NCBI GenBank assembly: GCA_024195265.1
Contig: JAJLRJ010000004.1
Span: 27,788,434 to 27,852,433 of the forward strand
Source of the DNA: Dendrophyllia cribrosa
Lineage: Eukaryota > Cnidaria > Anthozoa > Scleractinia > Dendrophylliidae
DNA length: 64,000 bases
Reading direction: 5' to 3'
The position numbers and the translations under genes are program-made. This document shows positions 32,671 to 43,685 of the stretch, piece after piece; position 1 is the stretch's first letter; every line of letters begins with the position of its first letter. The notes under the pieces were generated by a model. It saw only the letters and a program-made list of their open reading frames with translations. It made no database searches and had not been told where the DNA came from.

Positions 32671-35600
32671 TCGGAGCGAACTCGTCCCACCATGTCTGCA
32701 AGTTCTGTGGAAGCAAAGAGGGTACCTCCTCTTTTAAACAGTGCAGTAGTTGTAAAGCTGTCAGATATTGTTCAAGGAAATGTCAAGAGAAACACTGGAG
32801 ACAGCACAAGACACTTTGCCAGGCCATATCCACTTTGGAAGAGCGAAAGTACAGAGAAGACAGAGGAAAGACAGGAGTCTTTGTGAGCCATTTGTCACCA
32901 CAGGAGCATGCCCAGGTAGTTCGACTTGTGGGGCGTAAATGTACTGTCAAATGTTTGCTCAATGGTGTCGAGACTGATGCCCTCTGGGATACTGGAGCTC
33001 AAGTGTCAATTATTTCGCGTAGTTGGTTGAAGAGGTGTCTTCCAGGTTGTGACATTCGGGACATGACAGAGTTGTTAGGCATGGATGGGCTTGATTTAAA
33101 GGCAGCAAATGGAACTGACCTACCCTATGAGGGGTGGGTGGAACTGACTTTTAATCTTATTGAAGATAACTCTGACCATACTGTTAAAGTGCCGTTTTTG
33201 GTTGCCAAGGATTCCTTGGACATGCCTATTGTTGGATTTAATGTTATTGAAGAGTTTACTAAGTATTTTGAAGGAGATACTTTAGCTGGAGTTCATGGAT
33301 CGTTGGTGGATGTGCTCACTTCAAGTCTAACTGGTGCTGACCGAGTAAATGTAGAGGTCCTTGTTCAGCTCATCAAATCTGAGCCTGTAAAGGAATTGGC
33401 TACTGTAAAGTCAAGAAAGCAAGACACTGTAATCCCAAGGGGACAGTCAGTTGTTGTATCATGTCGTGCTGCAGTGGGTCCAGTCAGTAAGATACCTGTA
33501 CTATTTGAACTTGACCCTAACCAGTCTTGGCCTAGTGGTCTTGAAATACCTGGAACACAGGTGACTGTAGCAGGAGGCTCCACATTTCGGGTGAACATTC
33601 GAGTGGATAATCCAACAAAACATGACATTACTCTGAAAGGAAGGACAATTCTAGGACACCTCCAGCAAGTGAAGTCAGTCACCCCTCTTGAAGTGAAGTT
33701 AAAAGAAGAACTTTCAGCCAGTGTAAATGTAGTAGAATCTCAAATCGCTGATACGCCTGAGCCACGTGCTAACCAAGGTATTGACGTGAATTGCGAAGAA
33801 CAACCATGTAGTTACATTCCTGATATTGACACTGAAGAACTCACTGAGGAACAACGCCTCATCGTAAGAAAAATGCTGTTAGAAGAAGCAGAGTCATTCT
33901 CGAAAACTGATGATGATGTTGGAAGGGCAGAGGAGCTGCAAGTGGATATTAACCTCACTGATTCAGTACCAGTTCAGCGGAAGTACACTTCCATCCCCCA
34001 GCCACTCTATGCAGAAGTAAAGCAGTATGTTGAGGATCTGTTGAATCGAGGGTGGATTCAAAAGTCAAGGTCAGCTTATTCATCCCCTGTTGTATGTGTT
34101 CGGAAGAAAGATGGAACATTAAGACTGTGCATAGACTATAGACAGTTGAATTCCAAAACAGTTCGTGACAGCCACCCTTTGCCCAGAATGCAGGATGCCT
34201 TGGAAAGCCTAGGCGGAAATCAGTGGTTCTCCTTACTAGATCAAGGGAAGGCTTATCATCAAGGTTTTGTAAGTCCTGAAAGTAGACACAAAACAGCTTT
34301 TGCCACTCCTTGGGGATTGTATGAATGGGTTCGCCTACCAATGGGCTTGAAAAATGCGCCAGGAGAATTTCAACGCTTTATGGAACACTGCCTTGATGGT
34401 TTGAGGGATGATATTTGTATACCTTACATTGATGACATCATTGTATTTAGCCAAACATTTGAGGAACATGTTGACCATATTCGGAAAGTGCTCCGACGGT
34501 TACGTGAACATGGGGTTAAGCTTAAACCCAAGAAGTGCAGACTCTTTAAGCGAAAAGTTAACTATCTTGGACAGATTGTGTCAGCAGAAGGCTACAGACT
34601 AGACCCTTCCAATGTGGAAGCAGTTAGGACTCTGAAGGACAGTAAGCCTAGTACAGTTGGTGAAGTTAGAAAATTACTGGGTCTTGTCGGGTACTACCGG
34701 AGGTACATCCAAAATTTTGCCAAAATTGCGCACCCGCTATTTCAGTTATTGACCTCTGAAGATGTGACAAGAACATACAAGAACAAGCAACATCATGGTT
34801 CAGTACCATCGTCCCAACCGGTCATTTGGATGGAACAGCATCAAAAAGCAGTTGAAACCTTGTTAGACCACCTTGTAGCTCCTCCAATTCTTGGATATCC
34901 CGATTTTAGCAAGCCCTTTGTCCTGCATACTGACGCTTCGCAAGAGGGACTAGGAGCCGTGTTATATCAGAAACAGGATGCAAAGATGAGAGTAATTGGT
35001 TACGGCTCAAGGTCATTGACGAAGGCAGAGAAGAACTATAATCTCCATTCAGGGAAGCTCGAGTTTCTCGCTCTCAAGTGGGCTGTCTGTGAACACTTTA
35101 GAGACTACCTCTACCATGCGCCTGACTTTACTGTGTATACGGATAATAATCCCCTGACATATGTGCTGACGACTGCAAAGTTAAATGCTACTGGTCATCG
35201 TTGGGTGTCAGAGCTCGCAGACTTCTCATTTGCCATCAAGTACAGACCTGGACACGCCAACAAGGATGCTGATGCACTCTCAAGATTGCCAATGGATATT
35301 GATTCTTGCATGAAACTGTGTACTGTGAATGTGTCCGAGGGTGATATCAAGGCCTGTTGTGCGGCAGTAAGAGCATATGGACAAGGGGAGACAATCTGGG
35401 TGTCTGCAGTGAGCGATGATTCCAGCTTGTTGAACATGGAAGAAGTATCTCTTGGTTCTAGTGTGCATACGATTAGCAAGAATTCTGTTATTAATGCCCA
35501 GAAACAAGACCAAGTGATAGGAAGAGTACTCACATTCTTGAAAACAGGAAAATGGCCCAAGTCATGGGAGCTTAGACGTGAATTACCAGCCACAAAGGTA

Positions 35601-36446
35601 TTATTGAGACAGCGACGCAAACTCTACTGTGATAAAGATGGCCTGTTGTTTAGGAGGAGTGGACCCTACTCTCAGTTAGTGCTACCTAAAGAGTTCCACA
35701 CTATTGTCTTTAAAGAACTTCATCAGGAAATGGGACACTTAGGAGCCCCTCGTGTAGTCCAGTTGGCACGTGAACGTTTCTACTGGCCCAATATGGAAGA
35801 TGACATCACTCACTTTGTGACCAAAGTTTGCCCATGTCTTAAACAGAAACAGCCAAACCTGTCTACAAGAGCTCCACTACACAGTGTGACTACTTCTTAT
35901 CCTTTTGAATTAGTGTCAATTGACTTTCTACATTTGGAGCCAAGTTCTGGTGGTTATGAGTACATCTTAGTCATTATTGACCATTTCACTCGTTTTACAC
36001 AAGCCTATGCAACAAAGAACAAGTCGGCCACAACTGCGGCTGATCGCCTCTTTAATGACTTTGTTCTACGGTTTGGTTTCCCAGCAAAGATCCTTCATGA
36101 TCAAGGACGGGAGTTTGAGAACAAACTCTTTCACAGATTGGAAAAGCTCAGTGGTGTGACGCGTCTTCGAACAACACCGTATCACCCGCAAGGGAACGGA
36201 AAGGTAGAAAGATTTAACAGAACATTGTTGCAAATGTTGAGAACTCTTCCAGAAAGCAAGAAACACAAGTGGAAGGACTCACTGAACAAAGTTGTCCATG
36301 CTTATAACTCCACTAGAAATGATGCCACTGGTTTTTCTCCTTTCTATTTATTGTTTGGACGCTTGCCACGCCTCCCAGTTGACCTAATGTTTGGACTTTC
36401 ACGTGAGGAAACTGGTATGAATCATTCAGAGTACACTGACAAATAG
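32637..36446 (+). CDS. pol: Gag-pol polyprotein, pol part: MYND finger, protease, RT, RNase H, integrase
   Basis: 1,269 residues in the -1 frame relative to gag. In order: MYND-type zinc finger (residues ~21-61: [26 protein letters not shown]), aspartic protease (ALWDTGAQ, Asp118), RT with [16 protein letters not shown] and catalytic YIDD at ~597, RNase H ([11 protein letters not shown] at ~764), integrase with an HHCC-like zinc region (HQEMGHLG at ~1029, then CPCLK) and DDE acids Asp1096, Asp1155, Glu1191 (35 residues between the last two). The frame ends at TAG 36444-36446 shortly after the integrase core, but coding of the integrase C-terminal region continues in the same frame beyond it. 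No other break is visible, so the enzyme domains look intact. Confidence 0.95.
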   Translation, partial: REEAASAGQGVVGANSSHHVCKFCGSKEGTSSFKQCSSCKAVRYCSRKCQEKHWRQHKTLCQAISTLEERKYREDRGKTGVFVSHLSPQEHAQVVRLVGRKCTVKCLLNGVETDALWDTGAQVSIISRSWLKRCLPGCDIRDMTELLGMDGLDLKAANGTDLPYEGWVELTFNLIEDNSDHTVKVPFLVAKDSLDMPIVGFNVIEEFTKYFEGDTLAGVHGSLVDVLTSSLTGADRVNVEVLVQLIKSEPVKELATVKSRKQDTVIPRGQSVVVSCRAAVGPVSKIPVLFELDPNQSWPSGLEIPGTQVTVAGGSTFRVNIRVDNPTKHDITLKGRTILGHLQQVKSVTPLEVKLKEELSASVNVVESQIADTPEPRANQGIDVNCEEQPCSYIPDIDTEELTEEQRLIVRKMLLEEAESFSKTDDDVGRAEELQVDINLTDSVPVQRKYTSIPQPLYAEVKQYVEDLLNRGWIQKSRSAYSSPVVCVRKKDGTLRLCIDYRQLNSKTVRDSHPLPRMQDALESLGGNQWFSLLDQGKAYHQGFVSPESRHKTAFATPWGLYEWVRLPMGLKNAPGEFQRFMEHCLDGLRDDICIPYIDDIIVFSQTFEEHVDHIRKVLRRLREHGVKLKPKKCRLFKRKVNYLGQIVSAEGYRLDPSNVEAVRTLKDSKPSTVGEVRKLLGLVGYYRRYIQNFAKIAHPLFQLLTSEDVTRTYKNKQHHGSVPSSQPVIWMEQHQKAVETLLDHLVAPPILGYPDFSKPFVLHTDASQEGLGAVLYQKQDAKMRVIGYGSRSLTKAEKNYNLHSGKLEFLALKWAVCEHFRDYLYHAPDFTVYTDNNPLTYVLTTAKLNATGHRWVSELADFSFAIKYRPGHANKDADALSRLPMDIDSCMKLCTVNVSEGDIKACCAAVRAYGQGETIWVSAVSDDSSLLNMEEVSLGSSVHTISKNSVINAQKQDQVIGRVLTFLKTGKWPKSWELRRELPATKVLLRQRRKLYCDKDGLLFRRSGPYSQLVLPKEFHTIVFKELHQEMGHLGAPRVVQLARERFYWPNMEDDITHFVTKVCPCLKQKQPNLSTRAPLHSVTTSYPFELVSIDFLHLEPSSGGYEYILVIIDHFTRFTQAYATKNKSATTAADRLFNDFVLRFGFPAKILHDQGREFENKLFHRLEKLSGVTRLRTTPYHPQGNGKVERFNRTLLQMLRTLPESKKHKWKDSLNKVVHAYNSTRNDATGFSPFYLLFGRLPRLPVDLMFGLSREETGMNHSEYTDK
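32697..32819 (+). other. MYND-type zinc finger domain inside the Gypsy polyprotein
   Basis: The spacing is C-x2-C-x11-C-x2-C-x5-C-x3-C-x7-H-x3-C, an exact fit to the MYND consensus, including the family-typical YCSRKCQ and HWRQHK words. MYND fingers are protein-interaction modules of chromatin regulators (for example SMYD methyltransferases, RUNX1T1/ETO, DEAF1) that bind proline-rich peptides. Here it lies between Gag and protease, so it would be present only in frameshifted Gag-Pol molecules. Confidence 0.85.
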
Positions 36447-37355
36447 AAAGTTGCGATGAAAGAGGCTTATGAATTGGCCAGGCAGAATATCTCCAAGTCT
36501 GCAGGTGAAGGAAAGAAGCTGTATGACCGAAAAGTACGATTCTCCAAGTTACAACCAGGGGACCGTGTGTTGGTACGTAACCTCTCAGAGCGTGGTGGTC
36601 CTGGGAAGCTAAGGTCTCATTGGGAGCAAGCAGTACATATTATAGTCGAGCAAAAGAGCGACCTACCTGTCTATGAAGTAACACCAGAAGGGCGGAAAGG
36701 CAAATCAAGAACTCTTCACAGAAATCTTCTGTTGCCTTGTGATTTCATACAAAGTGATTTGCCAGAACCTGTTGCTCAGCGTACCCAAGTAAGAAGGAGA
36801 TCAGTCCCAGTTAACCAGCAAGAGAGAGACGTGCACCATGGTAGTGACAGTGGGGATGAAAGGGAGTTTCCTGGCCTCTCACCCAACGAGTTGGAAATGT
36901 TGCAGTTCTCAACACCATTAGCAGAAACTGACATTCAGGAACAAGAGCCTTTAGATGGTACCCAAGAAGAATTGTTGCCTGACGACACAGAGGATTTGTT
37001 AGAACATGATGAGGACACACCAGTTGCAGAAGACTGTTCCCCGTCTCACTCTGAAACAGAAGATGAACAAGAGCCAGTGGGACCTCGGAGTTATCCTGTG
37101 AGAAACCGCCGTCCGCCAAATATTCTTTGCTATGACCATCTTGGCAATCCAAGTTACCATCCAAACAGTACACTGAGTACTCAAGCAACAACCGCCAGTG
37201 TTTCTGCTTATTCCCCGTGGATGTCTACTGTACCTTCTGGAACATTAGCTTTGTCTAATTATTGGGTGACACCGTATTATGTGCCAGTGTATCTAGCTTC
37301 TGTACCATTTGTGCCACCAAACATTTACCAGTATGTGCCACCGATGGCTGTTTAA
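36447..37355 (+). pseudogene. Integrase C-terminal region and tail, separated from pol by an in-frame TAG
   Basis: Same frame as pol, starting right after TAG 36444-36446. It begins with KVAMKEAYELARQN, contains LYDRKVRFSKLQPGDRVLV and NLSERGGPGKL, the conserved C-terminal integrase region of Gypsy-type elements, then an acidic Pro/Glu/Ser segment and a tail with GPRSYPVRNRRPP. Either the stop inactivates this copy or it is suppressed; nothing here shows readthrough. An ATG at 36456 could also start a separate product, but no splice or internal entry signal is visible. Confidence 0.75.
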
Positions 37356-37672
37356 GACTGAACACTAGAAACAAAATCATTGAAGACTTGAACTTTATTA
37401 GACTGTTGTTAAGGTAACGTATTAGTATCATGTTTTGTTTCTTGCAAGAAAACAAAAGAGACTTCTTCGGGATAAATTGTTAAGCAATTTCAAGACAGTG
37501 CTTAGGAACACTGTAGTTGGTCTTTAGTCATTATAGGTTCTCGAATTAGTAAGTAGGATGCAACTGTGAAGGCCTGATCACCCTTCAAAGTTTTTGTTAC
37601 TCGGATGTTGTAAACTGTTACAATGTAAACTAGACTAAGCCACTTTTTCGATGTCCAGGAGGACATCTCGTT

Positions 37673-37686
37673 TTAGAGGGGGAGTA
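37673..37686 (+). promoter_or_regulatory. Polypurine tract
   Basis: AGAGGGGGAGTA ends directly against the TG of the 3' LTR at 37687, the position where plus-strand DNA synthesis is primed in LTR elements. Confidence 0.8.
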
Positions 37687-37848
37687 TGTAGGGGCACCCC
37701 CACCCCACCCCAGTTGGTCGCAGAGTCACGTGACCAATAGAGCACGAGGTGGAATAGAACATGTAGAAGATGAACCGAAGAGAAGCTTCGTGTGCTGTGT
37801 GTTTGATTTGTATCTTTACTGTTTGATGCTGGGCCAACACCCCTAACA
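37687..37848 (+). repeat. 3' LTR (162 bp)
   Basis: Same length and ends as the 5' LTR, with one substitution. It is followed by TACT and the resumption of the 65-bp minisatellite in the middle of a unit. Confidence 0.95.
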
Positions 37849-38925
37849 TACTCTGTACATGTATTGGTACAGTTGACTCTCTTAGTTTCACTATCAGTTT
37901 GCTTCACAACGTACTCTGTACATGTATGGGTACAGTTGACTCTCTTAGTTTCACTATCGGTTTGCTTCACAATGTACTCTGTACATGTATTGGTACAGTT
38001 GACTCTCTCTTAGTTTCACTATCAGTTTGCTTCACAATGTACTCTGTACATGTATTGGTACAGTTGACTCTCTCTTAGTTTCACTATCGGTTTGCTTCAC
38101 AATGTACTCTGTACATGTATTGGTACAGTTGACTCTCTCTTAGTTTCACTATCAGTTTGCTTCACAATGTACTCTGTACATGTATTGGTACAGTTGACTC
38201 TCTCTTAGTTTCACTATCAGTTTGCTTCACAATGTACTCTGTACATGTATTGGTACAGTTGACTCTCTCTTAGTTTCACTATCAGTTTGCTTGACAATGT
38301 ACTCTGTACATGTATTGGTACAGTTGACTCTCTTAGTTTCACTATCAGTTTGCTTCACAATGTACTGTGTACATGTATTGATACAGTTGACTCTCTCTTA
38401 GTTTCACTATCGGTTTGCTTCACAATGTACTCTGTACATGTATTGGTACAGTTGACTCTCTCTTAGTTTCACTATCAGTTTGCTTCACAATGTACTCTGT
38501 ACATGTATTGGTACAGTTGACTCTCTCTTAGTTTCACTATCAGTTTGCTTCACAATGTACTCTGAACATGTATTGGTACAGTTGACTCTCTCTTAGTTTC
38601 ACTATCGGTTTGCTTCACAATGTACTCTGTACATGTATTGGTACAGTTGACTCTCTCTTAGTTTCACTATCAGTTTGCTTGACAATGTACTCTGTACATG
38701 TATTGGTACAGTTGACTCTCTCTTAGTTTCACTATCAGTTTGCTTGACAATGTACTCTGTACATGTATTGGTACAGTTGACTCTCCCTTAGTTTCACTAT
38801 CAGTTTGCTTCACAATGTACTTTGTACATGTATGGGTACAGTTGACTCTCTCTTAGTTTCACTATCAGTTTGCTTCACAATGTACTCTGAACATGTATGG
38901 GTACAGTTGACTCTCTGATAAGTAA
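37849..38925 (+). repeat. 65-bp minisatellite, right block (~16 copies)
   Basis: Continues the array broken by the Gypsy element, starting mid-unit at TACTCTGTACATG. The last unit ends in GACTCTCTGATAAGTAA, where a LINE fragment is inserted. Confidence 0.95.
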
Positions 38926-39872
38926 GGGGAGGTTATAGCTGGAGTCCCACAGGGCGGGGTAATTTCACCTACTCTGTTTAATGTGTTTGTTAATGACATT
39001 GATGACTGTTGTCCATGGGGCGTCTCAATTAATACCTGTAAGTACGCCGATGACTGCACCCAATACGAACTGGTGCCTACCGGAAGCGACAGTCACATGC
39101 AAGAGGTAATGGGTAATTTGGAGGCGTGGGCGGACCGGAACAAAATGGAAATAAACGCTAAAAAGTCCAAGGAGATGTGGATAAGTTTTCGGAAATATCA
39201 GCCTTCACAAGCCCCGAGCTCTATCATGGTAGGAAATGTGGAGTTAGAGAGAGTAGAGGTCTTCAAGTTACTTGGAGTACATGTTCAGAGGGACTTAAAG
39301 TGGAAGATACATATAGATGAGATCTTATCTAGAGCGAACAAGCGACTTTATTTCCTACGTGCGTGCCGCAAAGCTAACCTGCCTACAGAAGTTGGACTGA
39401 CAACATATATTACCAAGATACGCCACTTCTGGAGTATGCCTCGCCCATCTGGGGTGGTATTCCGAATTATCTGGTTGAGGATTTACAGTGCGTACAAAAT
39501 CGATGTATGGACATTCTAGGCCTAGATAGAAAGACCCTAGAGCCACTAGATGCTAGGAGAGATAAACATACTGTGCAAGCTTTTAATAATATTTTAGCCT
39601 CAGAGGACCACCCATGTAGGAGATTCATTAATGAGGCTACGCACTCGTACCGTTTTAGATCCCAACGGGTACATGTGCCCGTACCGCGTACAAAGAGAAA
39701 TATGGACTCATTTATCCAGCGCGGGGCAAGGCTGCACAAGTAAATAGTATCAAGGCATACAAGTATATTGTATATAATATAGTAAAGTTTTCTTTTTGTT
39801 ATCTTTTTTAATTGTAAATTCGATGAAATTCTTTTAGCCAAAGTCGAGTATTAAAGTATTATTATTATTAGT
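38926..39872 (+). pseudogene. 5'-truncated non-LTR retrotransposon (LINE) with RT C-terminal half
   Basis: The coding part starts inside the RT at VIAGVPQGGVISPTLFN and has the catalytic box KYADD, then LGVHVQRDLKWKIHIDE and a thumb-like region. A frameshift lies near 39420, after which the frame moves to the one seen at 39507-39743 (LGLDRKTLEPLDARRDKH ... SFIQRGARLHK, stop at 39741-39743). The 3' end has a short (ATT)n tail. AGTAA at 38921-38925 and 39873-39877 is a probable target duplication, and the flanks join to recreate the repeat word ATAAGTAACCACCCTA seen elsewhere. Truncated and frameshifted, so inactive. Jockey/CR1-like by general look. Confidence 0.8.
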
Positions 39873-40540
39873 AGTAACCACCCTAACGATCAAGAAAGTT
39901 GCTGACGGAAGATTGTCACTTACGGGAGTGGTTGCTCTTTATTGTATTCTGCTTGAGTTAACAGGGATATGTCATGGTGATTTTGAGGTTTTTGTTCCAA
40001 AACAGCCTCAAATTAAAACTACATATCTTTGTCCTGCTTATACATGTAGAACACTAAGAGGAAGATATCATGTGAATTTACGAAGAGAAAATAAACAATA
40101 ATAGACCTTTCCCGCATTCCACTCCAGTGAGCACACACAATAAAACGAAGTTGAGGCTTGGGTGGACAATTTTATACAAATCACTGTATTTTGTCCACCC
40201 CAGCCTCGAGTTGGTGCCTTTGTTCACAGGAATGCGGGAAAGGTCTATTAGAGGTTTAAAATTTTTTTCAAGACAGAAGCAATAAACTTGAATAATTAGC
40301 CCAATTTTTTGAAGATGCAATCCATTTCCATCCTGGCCATCTGCAGCCCAAGACACTTATTTTTACTCTTAGAACACTTGTAGAATAATTTGAAACAAAA
40401 CTGGACCATTAGTTTTGGGTTTCCACTGTTGTAAACATGTCTTTTGGGCTAATTAAAATAACTCTTTAATGATTTTTGTCTTTAGTTTTATTCTCAGTTT
40501 GCTTTACAATGTACTCTCTGTACATATGCTGATACAGTTG
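39873..40540. other. Diverged minisatellite relatives and a small MITE
   Basis: 39873-39960 repeats words from 27880-27970 (GGGAGTGGTTGCTC, TTTATTGTATTCT). 40099-40250 is a MITE listed separately. Near 40490-40540 the 65-bp motif returns in a diverged form (TTTGCTTTACAATGTACT). No gene. Confidence 0.4.
40099..40250. mobile_element. ~150-bp MITE with 22-bp terminal inverted repeats
   Basis: Starts TAATAGACCTTTCCCGCATT and ends with its reverse complement. A second inverted pair inside (GGGTGGACAA / TTGTCCACCC) makes most of the element foldable. A TA target duplication is possible but cannot be separated from the repeat ends. Confidence 0.75.
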
Positions 40541-41045
40541 ACTCTCTGAAAAGTAACCACCCTAGAGATCACATTACATACATGTAATGTTGATACAGTT
40601 GACTCTCTGATAAGTAATCACCCTAGAGACCAGCAAAGAAGGTCGCTGATGGGAGATTGTCACTTAATTATGGAAGTGGTCAGTTTGCAACACAATGTAC
40701 TTACTGTACGACATGTATTGATACAGTAGACTCATTCATAAGACATAGTAATCACCCTAGAGACCAGCAAAGAAGGTTGCTGATGAGAGATTGTCTCTTA
40801 ATTATGGAAGTGGTCAGTTTGCAACACAATGTTCTTACTGTACATGTATTGATACAGTAGACTCTCTTATAAGACATAGTAATCACCCTAGAGACCAGCA
40901 ACGAAGGTCGCTGATGGGAGATTGTCGCTTAATTATGGAAGTGATCAGTTTGCAACACAATGTACATGTACTTACTGTACAATCATGTATTGATAAAACT
41001 CTCTCACAGGCCACCACCCTAGAGACCAGCAGCGAGTGTTGATGA
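40541..41045 (+). repeat. 134-bp tandem repeat related to the 65-bp minisatellite (~3.5 copies)
   Basis: ACCAGCAAAGAAGG or near variants start at about 40629, 40763, 40897 and 41030. Each unit contains a diverged version of the 65-bp core (CAGTTTGCAACACAATGT, ACATGTATTGATACAGTAG) plus about 70 bp (ATCACCCTAGAGACCAGC to ATTATGGAAGTGGT). Confidence 0.8.
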
Positions 41046-43097
41046 TTCAAATGGATAATAAGGTTTCTAGGAGATCAAAATGTTTTCCCATGCAGCATTG
41101 AGACTGATTAACCAATAAGTACTCCATGTGATTCACTTACCACTGTTCCTCCTCTACAAAGTCATCATTTCAGTCCTTAACTTTGCTCTCGGATTGCACC
41201 TGCAAAAATGTAAAGAATTGTGAAATTAAAAATCAATCTTTAAGTTGATCTCTTGGTTAAGAAAAAACATTTTTAAAAGATCTTAAAAGATCCATCAACT
41301 ATGATCTACTGAATTTAGATCTTTCAGCTTTTCCCCAGTCCTACTTCACAAAGCCGACATTACTTTTTTTGGTCCTCAACAAGAATTGTGAAAATGAAAA
41401 TCAATCTTTCAATCAATCTTTTAATTTAGAAAATAATATTTATACATGAAATCCATCAAGTGTGATCTAATATTACATGTAGATCTTTCAACTTACCGCT
41501 ATAATCCTACTACACCAAGCCAACACTCGATTTTTTGTCCTTAACAATTTTTCCTGTGATTGTAGTCTGCTAAAATCAAAGGATTTTATCAATTTTATTG
41601 GTATTAGTTTTTCAGCTGATACCCTGTCTTATAAGCCCCAGGTGACATGCTTGGGGTCAGTACAAATCCACTCAACATTACATGAAATCATGGACTTGAT
41701 TCTCATCAGTTTAGCAGGTTGTCTGACTTATCAAAGAATTGATTACAAGTCATTAATGTCAGAAACTGATGATTGAATACATGTACAATGTAGGACTTGA
41801 AGTTTAATAATTTAAAAGTTCTGGCTATTTTCATTGGTCTCCTGGTGGTACTGCCATACCACAGATATAGGCCCACCGGTTTGGTAACAGAATTGTACCA
41901 GTAATACCCCCTCTATCTATAATCACACCACAGTTCCTTGATGCCAACAACAGTCCTATAATAAATTGACAAGGTTATTTAAATTGTTGAACCTTGAAGC
42001 TTCAATTAACCTCTTTTGTTTAGCCCCAAGGGGCTGGGCGTGGTGTGGTGCAGGGTACAATGTAATTGCTGCGAGCATAGCGAGCAGCAGTACTATGTAA
42101 TTTAGATACCGGTTTGATTCTCAACGTGTGTTAGTCGAACATTTTGCCTCGCTTTCGTGCTGTTTAATAGCAGAGCTGACCATTGCAATGCTGGCTCAAA
42201 CGCATGCTTTCCCTTCGCGAGCTCTTCACTTGGCATAAGCCTGACGTGTTCGTGTAGGACATGTTTGTGGTGAGTATAATTTGTACTGCTTTGCTACCGT
42301 GTCACTTAATTATTAATAAGGAGTTGTTCGGTCTTTTCTTTCGAAGCATCGTTGATTGATTGCAAATCAAAGTGACAAAACGACCTACAAACCGAATCAG
42401 CAGTTGAGCCAATTTGCTCTGATCTGTGACAAACAAACTGAACTGAGCGAATGTGCTCGGTGGCCACTGAGTCAAACGACACATTGTGGTCACAGAAAAA
42501 CTTACTGAGTGAATGCGCTCAGTGGCCAATGTGCCAAACAAACATGTACATTAAAAGACATTTATTCACGCTTAGCTTTGTTGTCACTGTTCTTCTTCTT
42601 GTACACGTTAATTTATTAATGGCCTACATATTTCGACTCCTAATACCTAAATCAAAAGACACCGAAGACTTACTGCATCTGCTAATGAACACAATCCTTT
42701 CTCTTTACTACAATCAATTTTGGACATACTTACCAAATACATCCTAATATGTTTTTGGGGCAATTAAGAAATAATATGATGCTTTATAACTAGACCATCT
42801 ACTCACAGCACTTAACCTTCCATTAGGAACCACTAGTTTAATTATTATTTGCCTGGTAACCATGGTTATTAAACAAGTATATTGTAATAATTCAGTATTA
42901 CGTACCTGAGGTATGAGAGATGTTGATTCTTTAAACTTCAGCAAGTAGCCTAACTCAACTGTTGCATGATAAAAATGTCAAAATCTGATGATTGAATGTA
43001 AAAAAAATAATGTAGATGATCTATTGTACTGGTTTCCTGACGTTTTTTGTCGGTGCTGATTTATAAACAATAGGTGCATGGTATTTTGTCGCATGTA
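41046..43097. other. Intergenic DNA with local imperfect duplications
   Basis: About 41280-41350 and 41460-41530 share GATCTTTCA and ATCCATCAA words about 180 bp apart. A block at 42893-43017 (GATGTTGATTCTTTAAACTT, AAATGTCAAAATCTGATG) recurs directly at 43829-43965. Frames at 42302-42747 and 42744-42944 overlap on both strands and show no family features. Confidence 0.4.
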
Positions 43098-43685
43098 TTC
43101 TTGGTTTTCACATGACGTCATAAAAATTAAAAAATCTAAAGTGTCCTACAAAGCTGTTTCTAACACGGTATGTGGATACAAGTGTTATAATCTTTCACAA
43201 AAAGTTTCAGGTTTTAATGATGTTTTGCTTCCGATTTACAAAGGTTTTAAATGTGTCACACAATTCGTAACGCTATTTCAGATAAGCCGCGAAAATAAAC
43301 AAAATTGAATCAGCTAAAAGCTATTGTTTGCATTATATAAGTGCTTATAAGCCGAGTTAATGGAACTTATACATGTAGCAAATACAATATTTTTGGATGT
43401 GATTTTTGGTGTACTGTAATTAAGACTTTGAATTTTTGGCCACCATCTTTGTGCCCCTGAGTGGGGCACAAAGATGGCCGCTCCATACATTTCTTACCAA
43501 AAAATGTCTAATACTCATTCGCCTATAGCTCTTGAACAAATAATGCTTTTGCGCTTCAAAATTTGGCCCAGATACAATGTATGTAGTTTTAAACTCTCTA
43601 CAATTCCATAAACATTTTGGATTCAAAATCTTTTTTTTAATGCTTCTGAATTTTGATATGACGTAAGTGAAATTTAAACCAAGAA
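43098..43685 (+). mobile_element. 588-bp MITE, copy 1, with conserved central hairpin
   Basis: Begins TTCTTGGTTTTCACATGACG and ends with TTTAAACCAAGAA, inverted ends that both contain a TGACGT word; TA is on both sides (43096-43097, 43686-43687). At 43443-43477 is a perfect hairpin, CCATCTTTGTGCCCC / GGGGCACAAAGATGG with a 5-nt loop. A nearly full-length copy in opposite orientation lies at 46552-47116. TA duplication points to a Tc1/mariner-type origin (inference). Confidence 0.75.

Larger units (their letters stand above)
30856..37848 (+). mobile_element. Gypsy/Ty3 LTR retrotransposon, full length and recent
   Basis: Order: 162-bp LTR, primer-binding region, gag, -1 frameshift, pol (MYND finger, protease, RT, RNase H, integrase), an in-frame TAG, the integrase C-terminal region, polypurine tract, 162-bp LTR. 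The integrase lies after RNase H, as in Gypsy/Ty3. It sits inside the minisatellite with TACT duplicated at 30852-30855 and 37849-37852. The two LTRs differ at one visible position, which indicates recent insertion. The MYND finger is not a usual component of this family. Confidence 0.95.

Noticed and set aside
32835..32840. Independent start of pol at 32835
   Set aside because: The codon there is TTG; the frame is open back to the slippery heptamer and includes the MYND finger.
30856..37848. An endogenous retrovirus with an envelope gene
   Set aside because: The frame after the TAG is the integrase C-terminal region and an acidic tail; no signal peptide, fusion peptide or transmembrane segment is visible.
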